DNA of 64,000 nt from Saccopteryx bilineata (taxonomy: Eukaryota > Chordata > Mammalia > Chiroptera > Emballonuridae): the NCBI RefSeq assembly GCF_036850765.1, contig NC_089490.1, positions 279,138,482 to 279,202,481 of the forward strand, written 5' to 3'. The first letter of the stretch is position 1, and every line of letters starts with the position of its first letter. The position numbers were made by a program, and so were the translations under genes. Under the pieces are notes generated by a model. It was not told where the DNA came from. It ran no database searches and saw only the letters and a list, made by a program, of their open reading frames with translations. This document shows positions 1-11,539 of the stretch, one piece after another.

Positions 1-899
1 TCTGTGTGTGACTGTGCCAGATGCATCTCTCAGACTGCCCCTGGCACCTGCAAACAGCCCGCAGACCCATGCCTTCATTCTATTTTGAAATCCGTGATTA
101 CCACAAAATGACACAGAACAGAATGTGTATTTCTAGACCTCATCTTCTATCACAAAATGATAGAAGTTTCTGAAGCTGCGGCCTCTCTGACAGGGCAGAG
201 GTGGCGTTCATGTTTGGTGGCAGCCTTATTTATTTTTCCAGGAGGTCATATAACACACCCGACATTCTCCCTTCCTTAACTGATTCGCCACATTTCCCGC
301 ACATTGTCTTTTTATTTATTTTTTTAACAAAAAAAATACTATGTTCCCTGCTATCATATTCATGTTGGAGGAGCAACAGTATGCTGTTAGACAGTGGTGG
401 CTATGAATAAATTCTGGATAACAAGCACACAGCTCAACCCAAGTTTCCCTCAGGAATCAGAAGGGATGGAAGAAATAATACCACACTCAGGCGGGAGGTT
501 GGGGGATGGACATCCTATCACATAAAATTAGAGTAGGCATCCCATGACTCCTCAGCTAGGCAGAAGCATATTAAATTGAAAATATTACCCCTACGTTCTC
601 ATGGCTTGTGTCTAAAGAACAACCTCTTTCTTTCCATTGGATTGAAGCACCCTTCTCAGAGGTTGCTCTTGTAGGTGTTCAGCACCAAGATCTGGAGGGC
701 CTCAGTTCCATCCCTCAGGCCTGGCGGCCAATTACATCAACCTGACTGTGTGGTCTCAAGCTGTTAGGGATCAGTGAGGAGGGTGAGTTTCCAGGGTTTA
801 TCCTAGGAAACGATGCTGAGGAAATCTGAAATAATAGGGCTGACTGAACTTGATGTTGGGATGTCTAGTACCAGTTTGTGTTATAGATTCTACGATGTT
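1..899. other. unassigned intergenic sequence
   Basis: No gene or clear repeat recognised. The short open frames here (for example 201-410) have no recognisable motif and no coding context. Confidence 0.5.
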
Positions 900-1115
900 G
901 TAGGCAGGCCTGGGAGCCAACCTGCTGAGTTTCAAAGTCCACTCTACCACTTACTGACTGACACTTGTAAGCTGCATAACTTTAGTGCCTCAGTCTGCTC
1001 ATCTATAGAATGGAGGTAAGGTAGAATCTAACACACAGCTTTGTTGGGAGGCTTATTGGAGTTAATGCACATCAAGTCTTAGAACAGTACTGAGCACAGA
1101 GATGTTATGACTTTT
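900..1115 (+). repeat. MIR SINE relic
   Basis: The order of segments matches the ancient tRNA-derived MIR: 'tctaccacttac', then 'gcctcagtctgctcatctatagaatgg' split over about 985-1015, then 'gagttaatgcacat', then 'agaacagtactgagcacag'. It is diverged and lacks visible flanking duplications, as expected for a mammal-wide element. Confidence 0.7.
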
Positions 1116-1164
1116 GGTTGCTGTTATGACTTTTACTATTTTAGAAAACTGGCACTCATTTTAT

Positions 1165-1290
1165 TAAGAAGCAACATGATTCAGTGGAAAGAAGTTTGGG
1201 GCAGGGCACTGGGGCTTTGAAACCCCAGAGTCCACTCTGCCTGATGTTCTAGTTGAGTGTGGGCATGTTCCCCATCTTCAGGATTCCATG
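1165..1290 (+). repeat. second MIR relic (5' half)
   Basis: The phrase 'gattcagtggaaagaagtttgg' region followed by 'tttgaaaccccagagtccactctgcc' follows the 5' half of MIR. It lies directly after the first MIR in the same orientation. The match is weaker than the first copy. Confidence 0.5.
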
Positions 1291-1844
1291 TTGTCAAGAT
1301 TTCTGTGTTTCTGTGTGGATGTCTTTCAATTGTTGAGAAGAAAACACTAGATGCAAAAGGCCCACAGTCTAAGCAGACTTAACAGGGCCTGATTGTTCTA
1401 TTTCCAATCTCTGATTCAACTTTCTCTCCTTTCTGCCAAGTGAGTCAAATCCAATTCAGGCATCACATTGGATTGCAGAAGGTCAGACACTGAGATGCTA
1501 ACTCATTGGACTGTGCCACCGTCCAGCTCACTGTGTTAGCATATTCTGAATTATTAGCAATCTCGTGAGTTTATTACAGAATCTCATTTTAAATGTATCT
1601 GGTTTGACTTGACATCTCTGCTGGGACATCTATATCAAACATCAAACATATCACCTGTCACCATCTCACACAACATGTAGTTACTGGCTATTTGTTGGTG
1701 TATAACAAACACATCTCTCCTCATTGTTCAGGGGTTTGTGGGGCTAGAGTAAAAAAGAGTCAAGGCTGGAGATTAGAACTGATCCTCTTCTGGAGATGGG
1801 AATAAGGTACCATATTTACAGTAAGACCACTGGTTGAGCTGAGC

Positions 1845-1876
1845 AAAAAAAAAGAAAAAGAAAAAGAAAAAGAAAA
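1845..1876. repeat. (AAAAG)n simple repeat
   Basis: Short A-rich microsatellite with four AAAAAG/AAAAG units. It could be the tail of a lost retroposon, but no body is recognisable to its left. Confidence 0.8.
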
Positions 1877-2727
1877 TGGTAAAATGCTACTGGGACCCCA
1901 GTTTACGCTGCGCACATGCAGGGAAAGAAAGCAGGTAAACAGCTAACACAGCCCGAAGCTCAGTGCTGGCACGGAGAGTTGTGTTCATTTGGAAGCAGAT
2001 TAGTGGCAGTTTATCTTGTGAGGATTCTGAGCCCCTTTAGGGCTGGCAATTGTGTCTTCCATCTCTCCCTCCTCGGCTAATTCCCTACAGAGGCTGTATT
2101 CTGGACTTGTTTTGTGCAAAACATATCTTTCTCCCTCAACAAAATAGATTGGAATTGACAAGAAGTTGTGATAATTGCTCCCCAAACAATAAATCATTTT
2201 GCAGCCGAACTGTGGTAAATCTGCGTGGGCATAAATGCATTTCAAAAGGACCCTCTCAAGACAAATGGCACCAAATGCTGTGATAATAGCTAAGCAGACC
2301 TGCAGACAGGGCTGTCAGGAGTGGGTCTGGGAGGGTAGAGCCTCAGGATGATTTCTGGGTTCCTGGCTCAGTAACCTGGATAGGCAGAGGTGTGATGAAG
2401 CGTAAATGGGACGGCAAGCAGGGGGCTAATTGCTTTAGTCTCAAGATGTGTCTGAGATGCCAATGGCACCTCTAGAGAGACATGCCTATCCAGCAGGTAG
2501 GCAAGGCTTGGGCTGGGAGTTGTGGCATGTGTGAGGGTGAATGAGCTCAACCAGAATATTTGTAAGATTTGGGCAAAGCCACCACTAGGCCACGTGTCTG
2601 AAACTGATCTGTGGTGCTAAGCATGAAGCAAGAGCAAGACAAGAATGACGGGGAATTAACAACTACATTGTGACTTAGTTTTTTACTGCCCAAGTGACCC
2701 AACATTAGGGACAATCTCAATTTAATG
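1877..2727. other. unassigned sequence, no repeat recognised
   Basis: No gene or known repeat seen. The stretch 1980-2290 is free of simple sequence and open in frames on both strands over about 230 bp, a composition often seen in conserved non-coding DNA, but this cannot be judged from one genome. Confidence 0.4.
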
Positions 2728-2737
2728 CAATTTCATT

Positions 2738-3106
2738 TTTTTTTTTTTGTATTTTTCTGAAGCTGGAAACGGGGAGAGACAGTCAGACTCCCGCATGCGC
2801 CCGACCGGGATCCACCCGGCACGCCCACCAGGGGGCGATGCTCTGCCCCTCCGGGGCGTCGCTCTGCTGCGACCAGAGCCACTCTAGCGCCTGGGGCAGA
2901 GGCCAAGGAGCCATCCCCAGCTCCCGGGCCATCTTTGCTCCAATGGAGCCTTGGCTGCAGGAGGGGAAGAGAGAGACAGAGAGGAAGGAGGGGAGGGGGG
3001 TGGGGAAGCAAATGGGCGCTTCTCCTATGCGCCCTGGCTGGGAATTGAACCCGGGTCCCCCGCACGCCAGGCCGACGCTCTATCGCTGAGCCAACCGGCC
3101 AGGGCC
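2738..3106 (-). repeat. Ves-type bat SINE, long GC-rich form
   Basis: Read on the minus strand it begins 'ggccctggccggttggct', a tRNA-like head with a B-box-like 'gggttcaattccc', then a CT-rich stretch, then a GC-rich body ending in 'cagcttcagaaaaatac' and an A tail (T run 2738-2748 on the plus strand). The duplication CAATTTCATT flanks it at 2728-2737 and 3107-3116. It is well preserved and therefore fairly young. The open frames inside it are products of GC-rich composition, not genes. Confidence 0.92.
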
Positions 3107-3394
3107 CAATTTCATTATTTTTATCGAAAGCCCATTACTAATTAGCAGAGGTTATCTCTGGGGAAGGAGATGAAGAACAGATGGTGAAGGGGAGAATTTT
3201 ACTTATGTGATAAAATTCTGTATTTTAAAAACATTTTGTTTTGCAGCAACAAAAATGTTACATATCTCTTATATAAATAACAAATAAATAATGTGTTTTT
3301 AAATAATTACTTTCTCTTGTATGTTAAACAAAAGTTATCTGCCACAAAACTTGGAAGTTGATACCATCACAAGGCTTTTTATATGTATAAATTC

Positions 3395-3509
3395 TTTTTT
3401 CCAGAAAAAATTTTATCGATTTATTTTTAGAGAGAGAGGAAGGGAGAGAAACATAAAAAGAGAGAAACATCGATTTGTTGTTCCACCCATTCACACCACC
3501 ATTGCTTGA
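3395..3509 (-). repeat. Ves SINE fragment (3' portion)
   Basis: The plus strand reads 'atttatttttagagagagag' followed by 'gaaacatcgatttgttgttcc', the reverse complement of the tail-proximal part of short Ves elements. The tRNA-like head is missing, so it is truncated or cut by the neighbouring SINE. Confidence 0.7.
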
Positions 3510-3897
3510 TTCTTCTTTTTAAATTCAGTGAGAGAAGGGGAGGTAGGGACAGACTCCCACCTGAGCTCCAATTGGGATCCACCTAGCAAGCCCACCAGGG
3601 GGCGATGCTCTGCCTATCTGGGGCATTGCTTTGTTGCTCAATAACCCAGCTCTTCTTAGCACCTGAGGCAGAGGTCATGGAGCCATCGTCAATGTCCGGG
3701 TTCAACTACTCACTCCAATCAAGCCATGGCTGCAGAAGCAGAAGAGAGAGAGAGACAGAAAGAAAGAGAGAAGCAAGAGAGGGAGGGATGGAGAAGCAGA
3801 TAGGTGCTTCTCCTGTGTGCCCTGACCAGGAATCAAACATGCAACCTCAGCATGTTGGGACGATGCTCTAACCAACAGAGCTACCCAACCAGGGCCA
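3510..3897 (-). repeat. older long-form Ves SINE
   Basis: It has the same architecture as the SINE at 2738-3106, including 'cccaccagggggcgatgctc' and the reverse-complemented head 'ccaaccagggcca', but with many substitutions and loss of CpGs. It is an older copy in the same orientation, about 400 bp from the young one. Confidence 0.88.
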
Positions 3898-6800
3898 TAC
3901 TTTAGATTCTTAAAGAACAGAAATTATTCTGCCCACTGCATTAGAGTTTTAGTTCCATAAGTGGCCAGTAGGTGGGTGCTGGTAAACTGGAGGTCACCAG
4001 GAAAGAAAGGACCAGGACACAGCAGCGCTCCAAAACCTTTGCCCACTGCTGAGGGCTTGTTCAAGCTCATCTGTTCATCCCAGAAATGGACTGAGATGTT
4101 CTCCACACACAGAGGGGATTCTTTGAAGCCACAGAATGTAAAATTCTTCAGATTGCATAGAAGTAGAAGGTTGGGGGTGGGGAGCCTTGCAAATAGTGAC
4201 GAGTGCTGAGATGATGACACCTGGCTTTGGATCAATGAATATCAGCTGCACTTGGATGGTGCCTTTGTAGATAATGTTTCCCTGCTGTCTCTGTGTGTTT
4301 AAATAGCCTGTTAAAAATCAAGAAAAGAGACCATAATGTTTTCTTTCTTAATAAAATCTGGAGAACAGGCAGATCTTTTCATTTTTAATGAAGGATCATT
4401 GATTTGTTTATGACACAGGGAAACTTACCCAGTAGACTCACTTCTCCAACTCTGCTCAAGCTGGTTGTTGTTTTCTTCCTGGGATCAAGGATTGTTTTGC
4501 TGATCTCATTCCTCTACAGACCACAGGAGAATATTAAGGGATTGTGGCTGATTAGAGTTCCTATAGTTATGGCTAACACTCAGTAACATTCTGAGAGAGA
4601 AAGACAAAATGTGCTAATGAGATTCTTTAAAGAAGCAAGATAAAAGGAGTTTTTGCAGAAGGAATTTAAAGAGTTGGATTTCCCATTGAATAAAAGAGAT
4701 GAGAGCTGCAGGTGGGACCAGCCCTGGCTTTAACTGGAGTCTAGGGTTCTCAGATGTGACTGTTAATACTGCTGTTTTAGTTCAATAGTGTGTTTTAGTC
4801 TTAAACAGCAAAAAGAGAAAAAGAGGCCACTTTAAAAGCAGATCAGGGTAAGAAAAGGGTATTAATGCCAACACAAGCTGACTGTTCTCTTTGAGACAAC
4901 TGCTTGCTGTGTGCCATATCGCTGTATAGGGCCCCATCTACTGGCCTTGCAGGTTAGTGGTGGGTGGTGTAATTGATGAATTAAATGAGGCAAAAGGAAA
5001 ACTAAGCAATTGGTCAACTGACATTTTGTGCATCTGTGCCTTAGCCATACAATTGATCATACCTTAGATGCACATGAATAAGTTAGCTAATCTCTACCAT
5101 GTGTAATACTGTGCTGGAAAACCAAAGGAAAGAGAGGAAAATAATTTTTTTAAATGTCCTTTATTTAATCTAATAGAGAGGTAAATTTACTCAAGGTGAC
5201 TTTTAGACATTACTGAAACTATTGAAAACGAAGTGAGCTGCTTAGTAAATGAAGGAGATAAATTCAGAAGACTAGAAAAAGGGAATAAATTGGTATGATC
5301 TTTATTTTATAATTGCATATGGGAGTCAATGGTTGTGCCCTCACTCCTAAGAGATGGGCAAATTGTATTGAATAAGGTCAACTAAATGGATAAGGCGCTA
5401 ATTTCCTCCTGATAATCCTGAATTAGTGCCACCTTGCATGGTCCTGAACCCACAAAGACTTGCTCAACCACATAGCCTGCTCAGGAAGACTCAAGGTCTA
5501 GATCTAATGTAATGGCTAGTTGCCCAGTCACCAGCCTGGGGAACTGTAGGTCCGTTTAGTGCTGCAAACACTTATTGATGTCTCCTACATGGAAGGCAAT
5601 CTGTTGGATGCTACAGATTCAATTATTCATGCATGTACAAGTCTCACTAGACTACATAAAAATTTCAAATTATAATCTCTTGAATCCTCATTCTGCTCAG
5701 TTACATGAAAGTCCATTCTTCTTCTCAAGTATATGTGGGAAGCCTCAGAAATTTCTTAGATGTTTTCCCATCTCTCTTGGTTGTCAGGTGAGGCACCACC
5801 TAGCTCAGGACCATTGTGCAAGCTACTCTGTCCATGAGATAGGGGACATGCTTTGTGTTTGCATAACCAAGAGAAGTTTTGGGGTGGTCACCCTAGAACA
5901 AAGGACTGCATTTCCTCAAACATAGATTCACGTTGGCATCTCTTTTAAAACAGAGAACTTCTAAGTTTTCTTATTTCAGTCTCTCAAGAGTTTCAACAAT
6001 AAAGCCTTGGTCAGAGGTTGCAAATGGCCCCGTGGAATCCAATGAGTTTATGTGTTTGGCCACTCCCAGCTCACTTTGCCTACACACATATCTGGTATGG
6101 ACTCTGATCTGAGTGACTGTCACAAGTACTGCCTGGAGAGTGTTCATGGTCAAGGGTACAGGCATTCATGGGGGCGTAGGCTACACAGTGCTGTTCCCTA
6201 GAGCTCTGACTTCCAATCCTCCAGCAAATCTTGCCAAATTCTTCTTCTTGAGCCCCTTTGTGTTCTGCTTTAGGGAGCATCAAACTAAGAACCCTCATAG
6301 TCATGACCATGTCTTGGTTATCTACCTATTGCCATCACCCTTGGCCAAGCACTGACCCTGCCAGGGCACTAGGCTTTAGCTGCTGATGGCACCAGTCCCT
6401 CTTTGACTCTTGCCACTGTGTCATTGTAGCCATCTGTGCTGGACAGGCAGGGCTGCCCTTCAGTCCAAATGTCCCTGCTCTTCTGGGTTCTTCTTTCCCT
6501 CCACCAGAGCAAGTTACAGAGGTCATGTTACCCACATTTTTGTTCTTGTCCCCTTGACTTCCCAGGAACCAGGGTAGGAGGCAATGGTGGTATCTGTACT
6601 CTGAGCTTCTCTTTTTGGAGTTGTTGCTACATTTATTTGGAGAATTAGGAAAAATGTTAACACAGAGGCAAGCAGTGGTTCAGGCTGTTCTCATGTTGTA
6701 TGTCTTATGAACCAACTTACCAATTTTGCCTCTTTCAAAGCATATTGTAGTGTTCCATTTTTGGTGAGAATCTTGCCAGTGTTCTGCATTATCACTGAAC

Positions 6801-6930
6801 AGTGTCATGGATCACCATGTGCCTTTGGTCCACAAAACACCAGAGGTTAATCGCTGTATTCTATGATAAGTGTAGAGTACAGTATCTAGGTATTTAGCCT
6901 GCATTATGGTCCCAGAGTCATTAACTTATG
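3898..6930. other. 3 kb of unassigned intergenic sequence
   Basis: No recognisable gene, RNA or repeat. The longest open frames (5575-5925, 116 codons; 3924-4235, 103 codons) have no known motif and no splice or promoter context. Confidence 0.45.
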
Positions 6931-6934
6931 CACT

Positions 6935-7200
6935 TATTCATCCAGTACTTATTATAAATCTACTATGGACTAACCAAGTGGTAAAAAAGGTGAAATAGAT
7001 TTGTGACATAGTTCCTATCTTCTATTAGCTTCCAGTCCAGATGGCCAAGTTCACATTAACACATGTGATGCCATTCTTGCTCCCATTCTCATTAGCTGTG
7101 TGACCTCGGACAAATCTTTGAAGCCTTAATGCCTCAGTTTTCTCAGCAAAATGGAGATTAAACACACCTGTCATGGATGTTTCCCTAAATTGTTGGGTAA
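6935..7200. repeat. probable L2 fragment followed by MIR
   Basis: 'Catccagtacttattataaatctactatgga' around 6940-6970 resembles the L2 tail motif (reverse orientation). 'Agctgtgtgacctcggacaaatc' at about 7093-7115 followed by 'gcctcagttttctcagcaaaatgg' is a MIR core on the plus strand. Both are old and boundaries are approximate. Confidence 0.55.
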
Positions 7201-7469
7201 CACATCCAGATCAGTCCACACCAGAGAGTAGAATTGAACTAAATGGGTCAAAAGGGCAGATTTTCCAGTATAGTCTCAGGACAGACTTCTTAATTATCCA
7301 ATGTGACCACAATGTATTCTACCCCGCCCTACAATGAGCTATACATTTTTCTGGTTTTGGTGGAGATGTTACAGTGAAGTTACAAAACTCACCTCAATCC
7401 TCAATATGCTGTGAAAAACATGAGCAGATGAATTAAAAATTCAGAGAAGTCATGGTCTTCTGCTGGGTT

Positions 7470-7670
7470 CTTTTTAACTGACAGACATTCAGTGGGCACC
7501 TGCTATGCACAGAACCCTGTTGTGCTGCCTGGAGGGAGTGAACAGTTAAGGAGAGCATCATCCCTTTCTTACTCAGGTGATACTTTGTTGAGGAGATGGA
7601 CACATACACGGCACAGAGAGTGAATCAAATGGCAAAGAAAAGTACTGAGGGGTAAGTGAGGACACCTGGA
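7470..7670 (-). repeat. probable L2 relic
   Basis: 'Cattcagtgggcacctgctatgcacagaaccctgt' (7486-7520) resembles the reverse complement of the L2 3' end, and the following text keeps the usual order. Strongly diverged. Confidence 0.4.
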
Positions 7671-8179
7671 ACCCAAAACCCTGGGCTTCTGCCCTGGAGC
7701 ATGGTTGGTGTGCTCTCCCATATTATTTTAGGACCAAGGTTTATGAGAAGAAAGATAACTCTACTGGGCCATAGAGCAGGAGCGACATTGTAAGTGCCAA
7801 GGTGAGGGAGGTAGATGAGAAATGTTTTCCACTATGTTCTTAAACTTGAGATAGATGGGCCCTATAAAAATATTTTGACCCTCCAGTGTTGATAAACTAT
7901 TTTATTATAAAGCTATTTAAATACAAACATAAGATTATATATACATTTTGGGGGATTATAGCATAACATATTTATAAATTATATATGAACTAAACTATGA
8001 AACCAATTAAATTTTCATATAATTTAATTCTCTTTGATGGGTGACGTTTCCTTGAAAATAAATTATTTACAACGGACTTAAGAATAGATTTATGGTTCTT
8101 TCTTGTCAACTTGTGTTATGATCTTTCCTGGGATGGACCATCATTTGAGTGACTCTTTGTGAAAGGTCTACTGCGTGGT

Positions 8180-8400
8180 AGTTAAAATCATGGACGTTAA
8201 AGCCTGAGGTTGCTGCTCCGGAGTGTTTGAACTTAGGCAAGATACTTAACTTCTCTGTCCCTTGTTGTCCTCATCTATAAAATGAGGATAAGCCAGTAGT
8301 CGGATTTTAATGTTTTAGTAAGAATTAAAAGATGTGAAGTACCTATGTAAATAAATGATGTATATAAAGCACTTAGAAGGGTGAAGTACATTGTACAAAG
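8180..8400 (+). repeat. MIR SINE relic
   Basis: It contains 'taggcaagatacttaacttc', 'cctcatctataaaatgagga' and 'gtatataaagcacttagaag', all in MIR order on the plus strand. Confidence 0.7.
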
Positions 8401-8429
8401 CAGGAACCTTACGAATAAAAATTATGATT

Positions 8430-9880
8430 TTTAAATGTTCTCTTTTAATTGGGATCTAATTTTCAATCTATAATGCATCATCTCGATAAGCCAATTAATG
8501 TAAAAGTGAACTCAAATATAATAACAAAAATGTCATTTAATGAAAAAAAATCATCTTTGCATAATTGCCACTGTGCTCATTGCCCATGAATTGCCCCAAG
8601 ACGGTGAACCCGACCTGCTTGTAGCCTGACTGTGGGATAAACGGTCACAGCTCAGGCAGGGTTGGGCTTGGCTGGCTGGTACTCCGGGGTGCTGGGAACT
8701 GGTTCTCCCCCCCACATTTCTCTGTTTAAACTACTGTGAAATCTCCATGCCACCTGCTGCCAGGGGGTTGACCTTCACCTAGCCCAGACATACACATAAG
8801 GACAGATGGTTTGCCTAAGTGCAATGGGTCCTATATCATTATTATCATCCAGATACTGATATTTTTACTTTTTCAATGATAACAGATATGTCAAAAAACA
8901 TAAAATTCTTATGCATTGTTCTAGGAATTCAGGAAAAGAGCAGATCATGTTGTTTGGGGTAATTAATCAACACCTTTGAAATGTTGTCTAAGAACTAGGC
9001 AAAATGCTCAGCACTATGCTTAGTCCTTTATAAATAAGAATATTTTTTAAATTCTTAGAACTTACCTACAGTAGGGATATCTTTATGGTGGAGAAACTGA
9101 GGTTTAGAGATTAATTTGATAAACATCGTTGAAGTAAATGGAAGAATCAAGACCCTCCACTTAGTGGCCAACAAAACCACTGCTCTTACCCATCATTATA
9201 ATGCTTTCCTCAGGAACGACAATGGAAGAGGTAACACCTCAGGGGAGACTGAGATGATCCTGGCTTCAAAGACCACAGTGAACCTGCTGCTTCTGCCATT
9301 CTTGGTCTTTGCCCACTAGCATTGGTCAGAGGAAAGCTAAGATCCCAAATTTTAATTAAAGCAAAGGGAAAAGAGAAGCTGATTATCTTCATGCAATTAT
9401 GAATACATTCAACATTAAGGTTGACAGTCAGTATTCCAGAAATACATATTGAAAAGTGATAATGAGCCTCCTGTTACATGATGCGGAGGTCTTATTATCA
9501 TTTCTTGGAATTACAAAAACAACAAGAGAAGAGGTTTAGTGAATATTGACTGGGAACATTTACAAAATAATAATGGTCATTTTAATTACTGTGGATAAAG
9601 GCTATGTTGCAAAAAACAATATGCGATGGTTTTAAAAAGAATTATTTACAACAATATTTTGTTGCCATGGCATAGAAAGTCTTTGTTTAGAATTTCCCAC
9701 AGGTTGACTTGACCCTGTTGCTATGATTTAGATATTGGAATTTTTACTTTTCTTCCTGAAACATTTCTAACCAGTAATCTCAGTCGACCTCTACTGTCTA
9801 CCTCATGGCAGGGATTTGTCAACATTGAGATAAATATAAAATTTTTTACAGTTGCCGTCTTAAAATCCTGCTCTAAAAAC
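8430..9880. other. unassigned intergenic sequence
   Basis: Mostly unrecognised AT-rich DNA. A possible MIR in reverse orientation ('ggtggagaaactgaggttta') lies at about 9085-9180. Confidence 0.4.
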
Positions 9881-9890
9881 GACTATTTTT

Positions 9891-10004
9891 GGGTGATGGG
9901 TATGCAACATAATTAAATGTCAAAATAACCTGGAGATGTTTTCTCTGAACATATGTACCCTGATTTATTAATGTCACCTCATTAAAATTAATTAAAAAAA
10001 AGAA
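9891..10004 (+). repeat. young, very short L1 3' end
   Basis: 'Gtaccctgatttattaatgtca' around 9955-9976 is nearly identical to the reverse complement of the 3' UTR of the full-length L1 in this window (11283-11350). GACTATTTTT occurs on both sides (9881-9890 and 10005-10014), a target-site duplication. It is a 5'-truncated insertion of the same L1 lineage. Confidence 0.85.
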
Positions 10005-10014
10005 GACTATTTTT

Positions 10015-10860
10015 ACTTTATCTTTTTTTTTCACCTGAAATCTCTTTGCTTAGTTTTCTTTTCTTAGCAAGAAGGTAGATAATCACCCCAAGGCCCTGTG
10101 ACCAGCTGAAAATGTACTATTAACCATACTGAGGTTGTCGTAACTCAGATAAAAGACTGGCAGTTTCTCCCCACTCTGCTGTCTTTAACTTGGGTGATCA
10201 TAACAGGAAGACGGAAAGAGATAGCTTTATTTTATTTGGAAAGGTAAGTCTCAAAAAAAAAGTTCTCAAATAAAATACACATTTTGTAAGTGGTGGTTGA
10301 ACACGTGTCAGTTTATACAAGAATGATCTTATTGGCAGCAAGAGGAATATCTGTGAACACTTGTAACTACAGTGGTTGTAAGACAATACCACCTTTAGAT
10401 TGTATTCTTAATGATGAAAAGAAAATCAGAGAAAGCAACAAATTAAGAAAACTGTCAAAGCAGGACACCACACCCCACACCCCTCAAAATTTGTCCTTCC
10501 GTATTTTCAAAGAATGGATGATGGGTAGGCTCTGTTCTAGAGCAGAAAGAACAAAGCTTCTTTCTACTCTGCTGATGTCAGTGCAACTGTGTTTCCAACA
10601 GCGAGTATGAGTGGGGAGACTTACAACCTACTCACTTGGAATGCAGATGCAAACATCCTTAGTAACAATGTTGGCAGACAAAGCACAGCAATGTGTTTTA
10701 AAACTAATGCCCAATGATCAGTCTCCAGGAATAATTTAATGTGAGAAAATTTACTAATATAGTGGACTCTTTTCACAGATTAAATGAGAAAAATTTTATG
10801 CAAAATGATATTTAACATATATATCAGGCAACAATTTCTTATTAAAATAGATGGTAAAAT
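10015..10860. other. unassigned intergenic sequence
   Basis: No repeat or gene recognised. The 106-codon frame at 10290-10610 has no known motif. Confidence 0.4.
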
Positions 10861-10869
10861 ACTTGCTAT

Positions 10870-11135
10870 AAAACACGCATTTTCTATATACACATGCATT
10901 TTCTATACACATGCCAATCACATGTATGTGTATACACATACCAACCACACACATATACATGTCATATTGCACACACCATTCACCTATATGTAAGCTTAAA
11001 TTATACATACATCATACATAAGTGTGTATACCATATACACATGTCCATTGCATGTATGTGTACACTGTACTATACTCACATCAATTACAGGTGTATGCAC
11101 ATCATACTCCTTGCCTATAAGTCACATAAGCCCGT
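10870..11135. repeat. degenerate ACAT/ATAC-rich satellite-like tract
   Basis: Irregular repeats of 'cacatgta', 'tatacacat' and 'cacatgcc' fill about 260 bp on both strands. No fixed period is clear, so it is a decayed compound microsatellite rather than an ordered array. Confidence 0.65.
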
Positions 11136-11159
11136 TCACTGCATCAGAACAGTAGCGAG

Positions 11160-11242
11160 CATCATGTGTGGATCATGACAGAGAAACATTAGATCACTTT
11201 TATCATCATCAACATTATCTGAAAGTACTATTTAATAAAGTT
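11160..11242 (+). repeat. older L1 ORF2 fragment, left of the nested young L1
   Basis: 'Tcaacattatctgaaagtact' (11208-11228) resembles the L1 reverse-transcriptase region just before the FADD motif. The same frame of reading resumes at 19072 beyond the inserted young L1, so one old L1 was split. Left boundary uncertain. Confidence 0.55.
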
Positions 11243-11255
11243 AGGGGAAATTTTA
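11243..11255. repeat. target-site duplication, left copy
   Basis: AGGGGAAATTTTA, identical to 19059-19071. It marks the 3' end of the minus-strand L1, next to the A-rich tail. Confidence 0.95.
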
Positions 11256-11539
11256 TTTATTTATTTATTTATTTATTTAAATAAATTTTTATTAATGGTA
11301 ATGGGATGACATTAATAAATCAGGGTACATATATTCAAAGAAAACATGTCTAGGTTATTTTGTCATTAAATTATGTTGCGTACCCCTCGCCCAAAGTCAG
11401 ATTGTCCTCCGCCACCCTCTATCTAGTTCTCTGTGCCCCTCCCCCTCCCCCTAACTCTCTCCCTCCCTTCCTCCCATGTCCTCCCTCCCCGAACCCCTGG
11501 TAACCACCACACTCTTGTCCATGTCTCTTAGTCTCATTT
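11256..11539 (-). other. L1 3' UTR with G-rich polypurine tract and A-rich tail
   Basis: On the L1 sense strand the 3' UTR carries runs of G (plus-strand C runs 11436-11452 and about 11461-11495), a hallmark of mammalian L1 3' UTRs that can form G-quadruplexes. The tail is an (AAAT)n-like A-rich stretch (plus-strand TTTA repeats 11252-11280) rather than pure poly(A). AATAAA hexamers occur within the tail. Confidence 0.85.

Noticed and set aside
2733..3145. 110-codon and other Arg/Pro-rich frames
   Set aside because: They lie wholly in a GC-rich Ves SINE with its own target duplication; the 42734-43232 frames repeat the same artefact.
10784..11178. Tyr/His-rich frames
   Set aside because: Produced by the ACAT/ATAC-rich simple-sequence tract on both strands.
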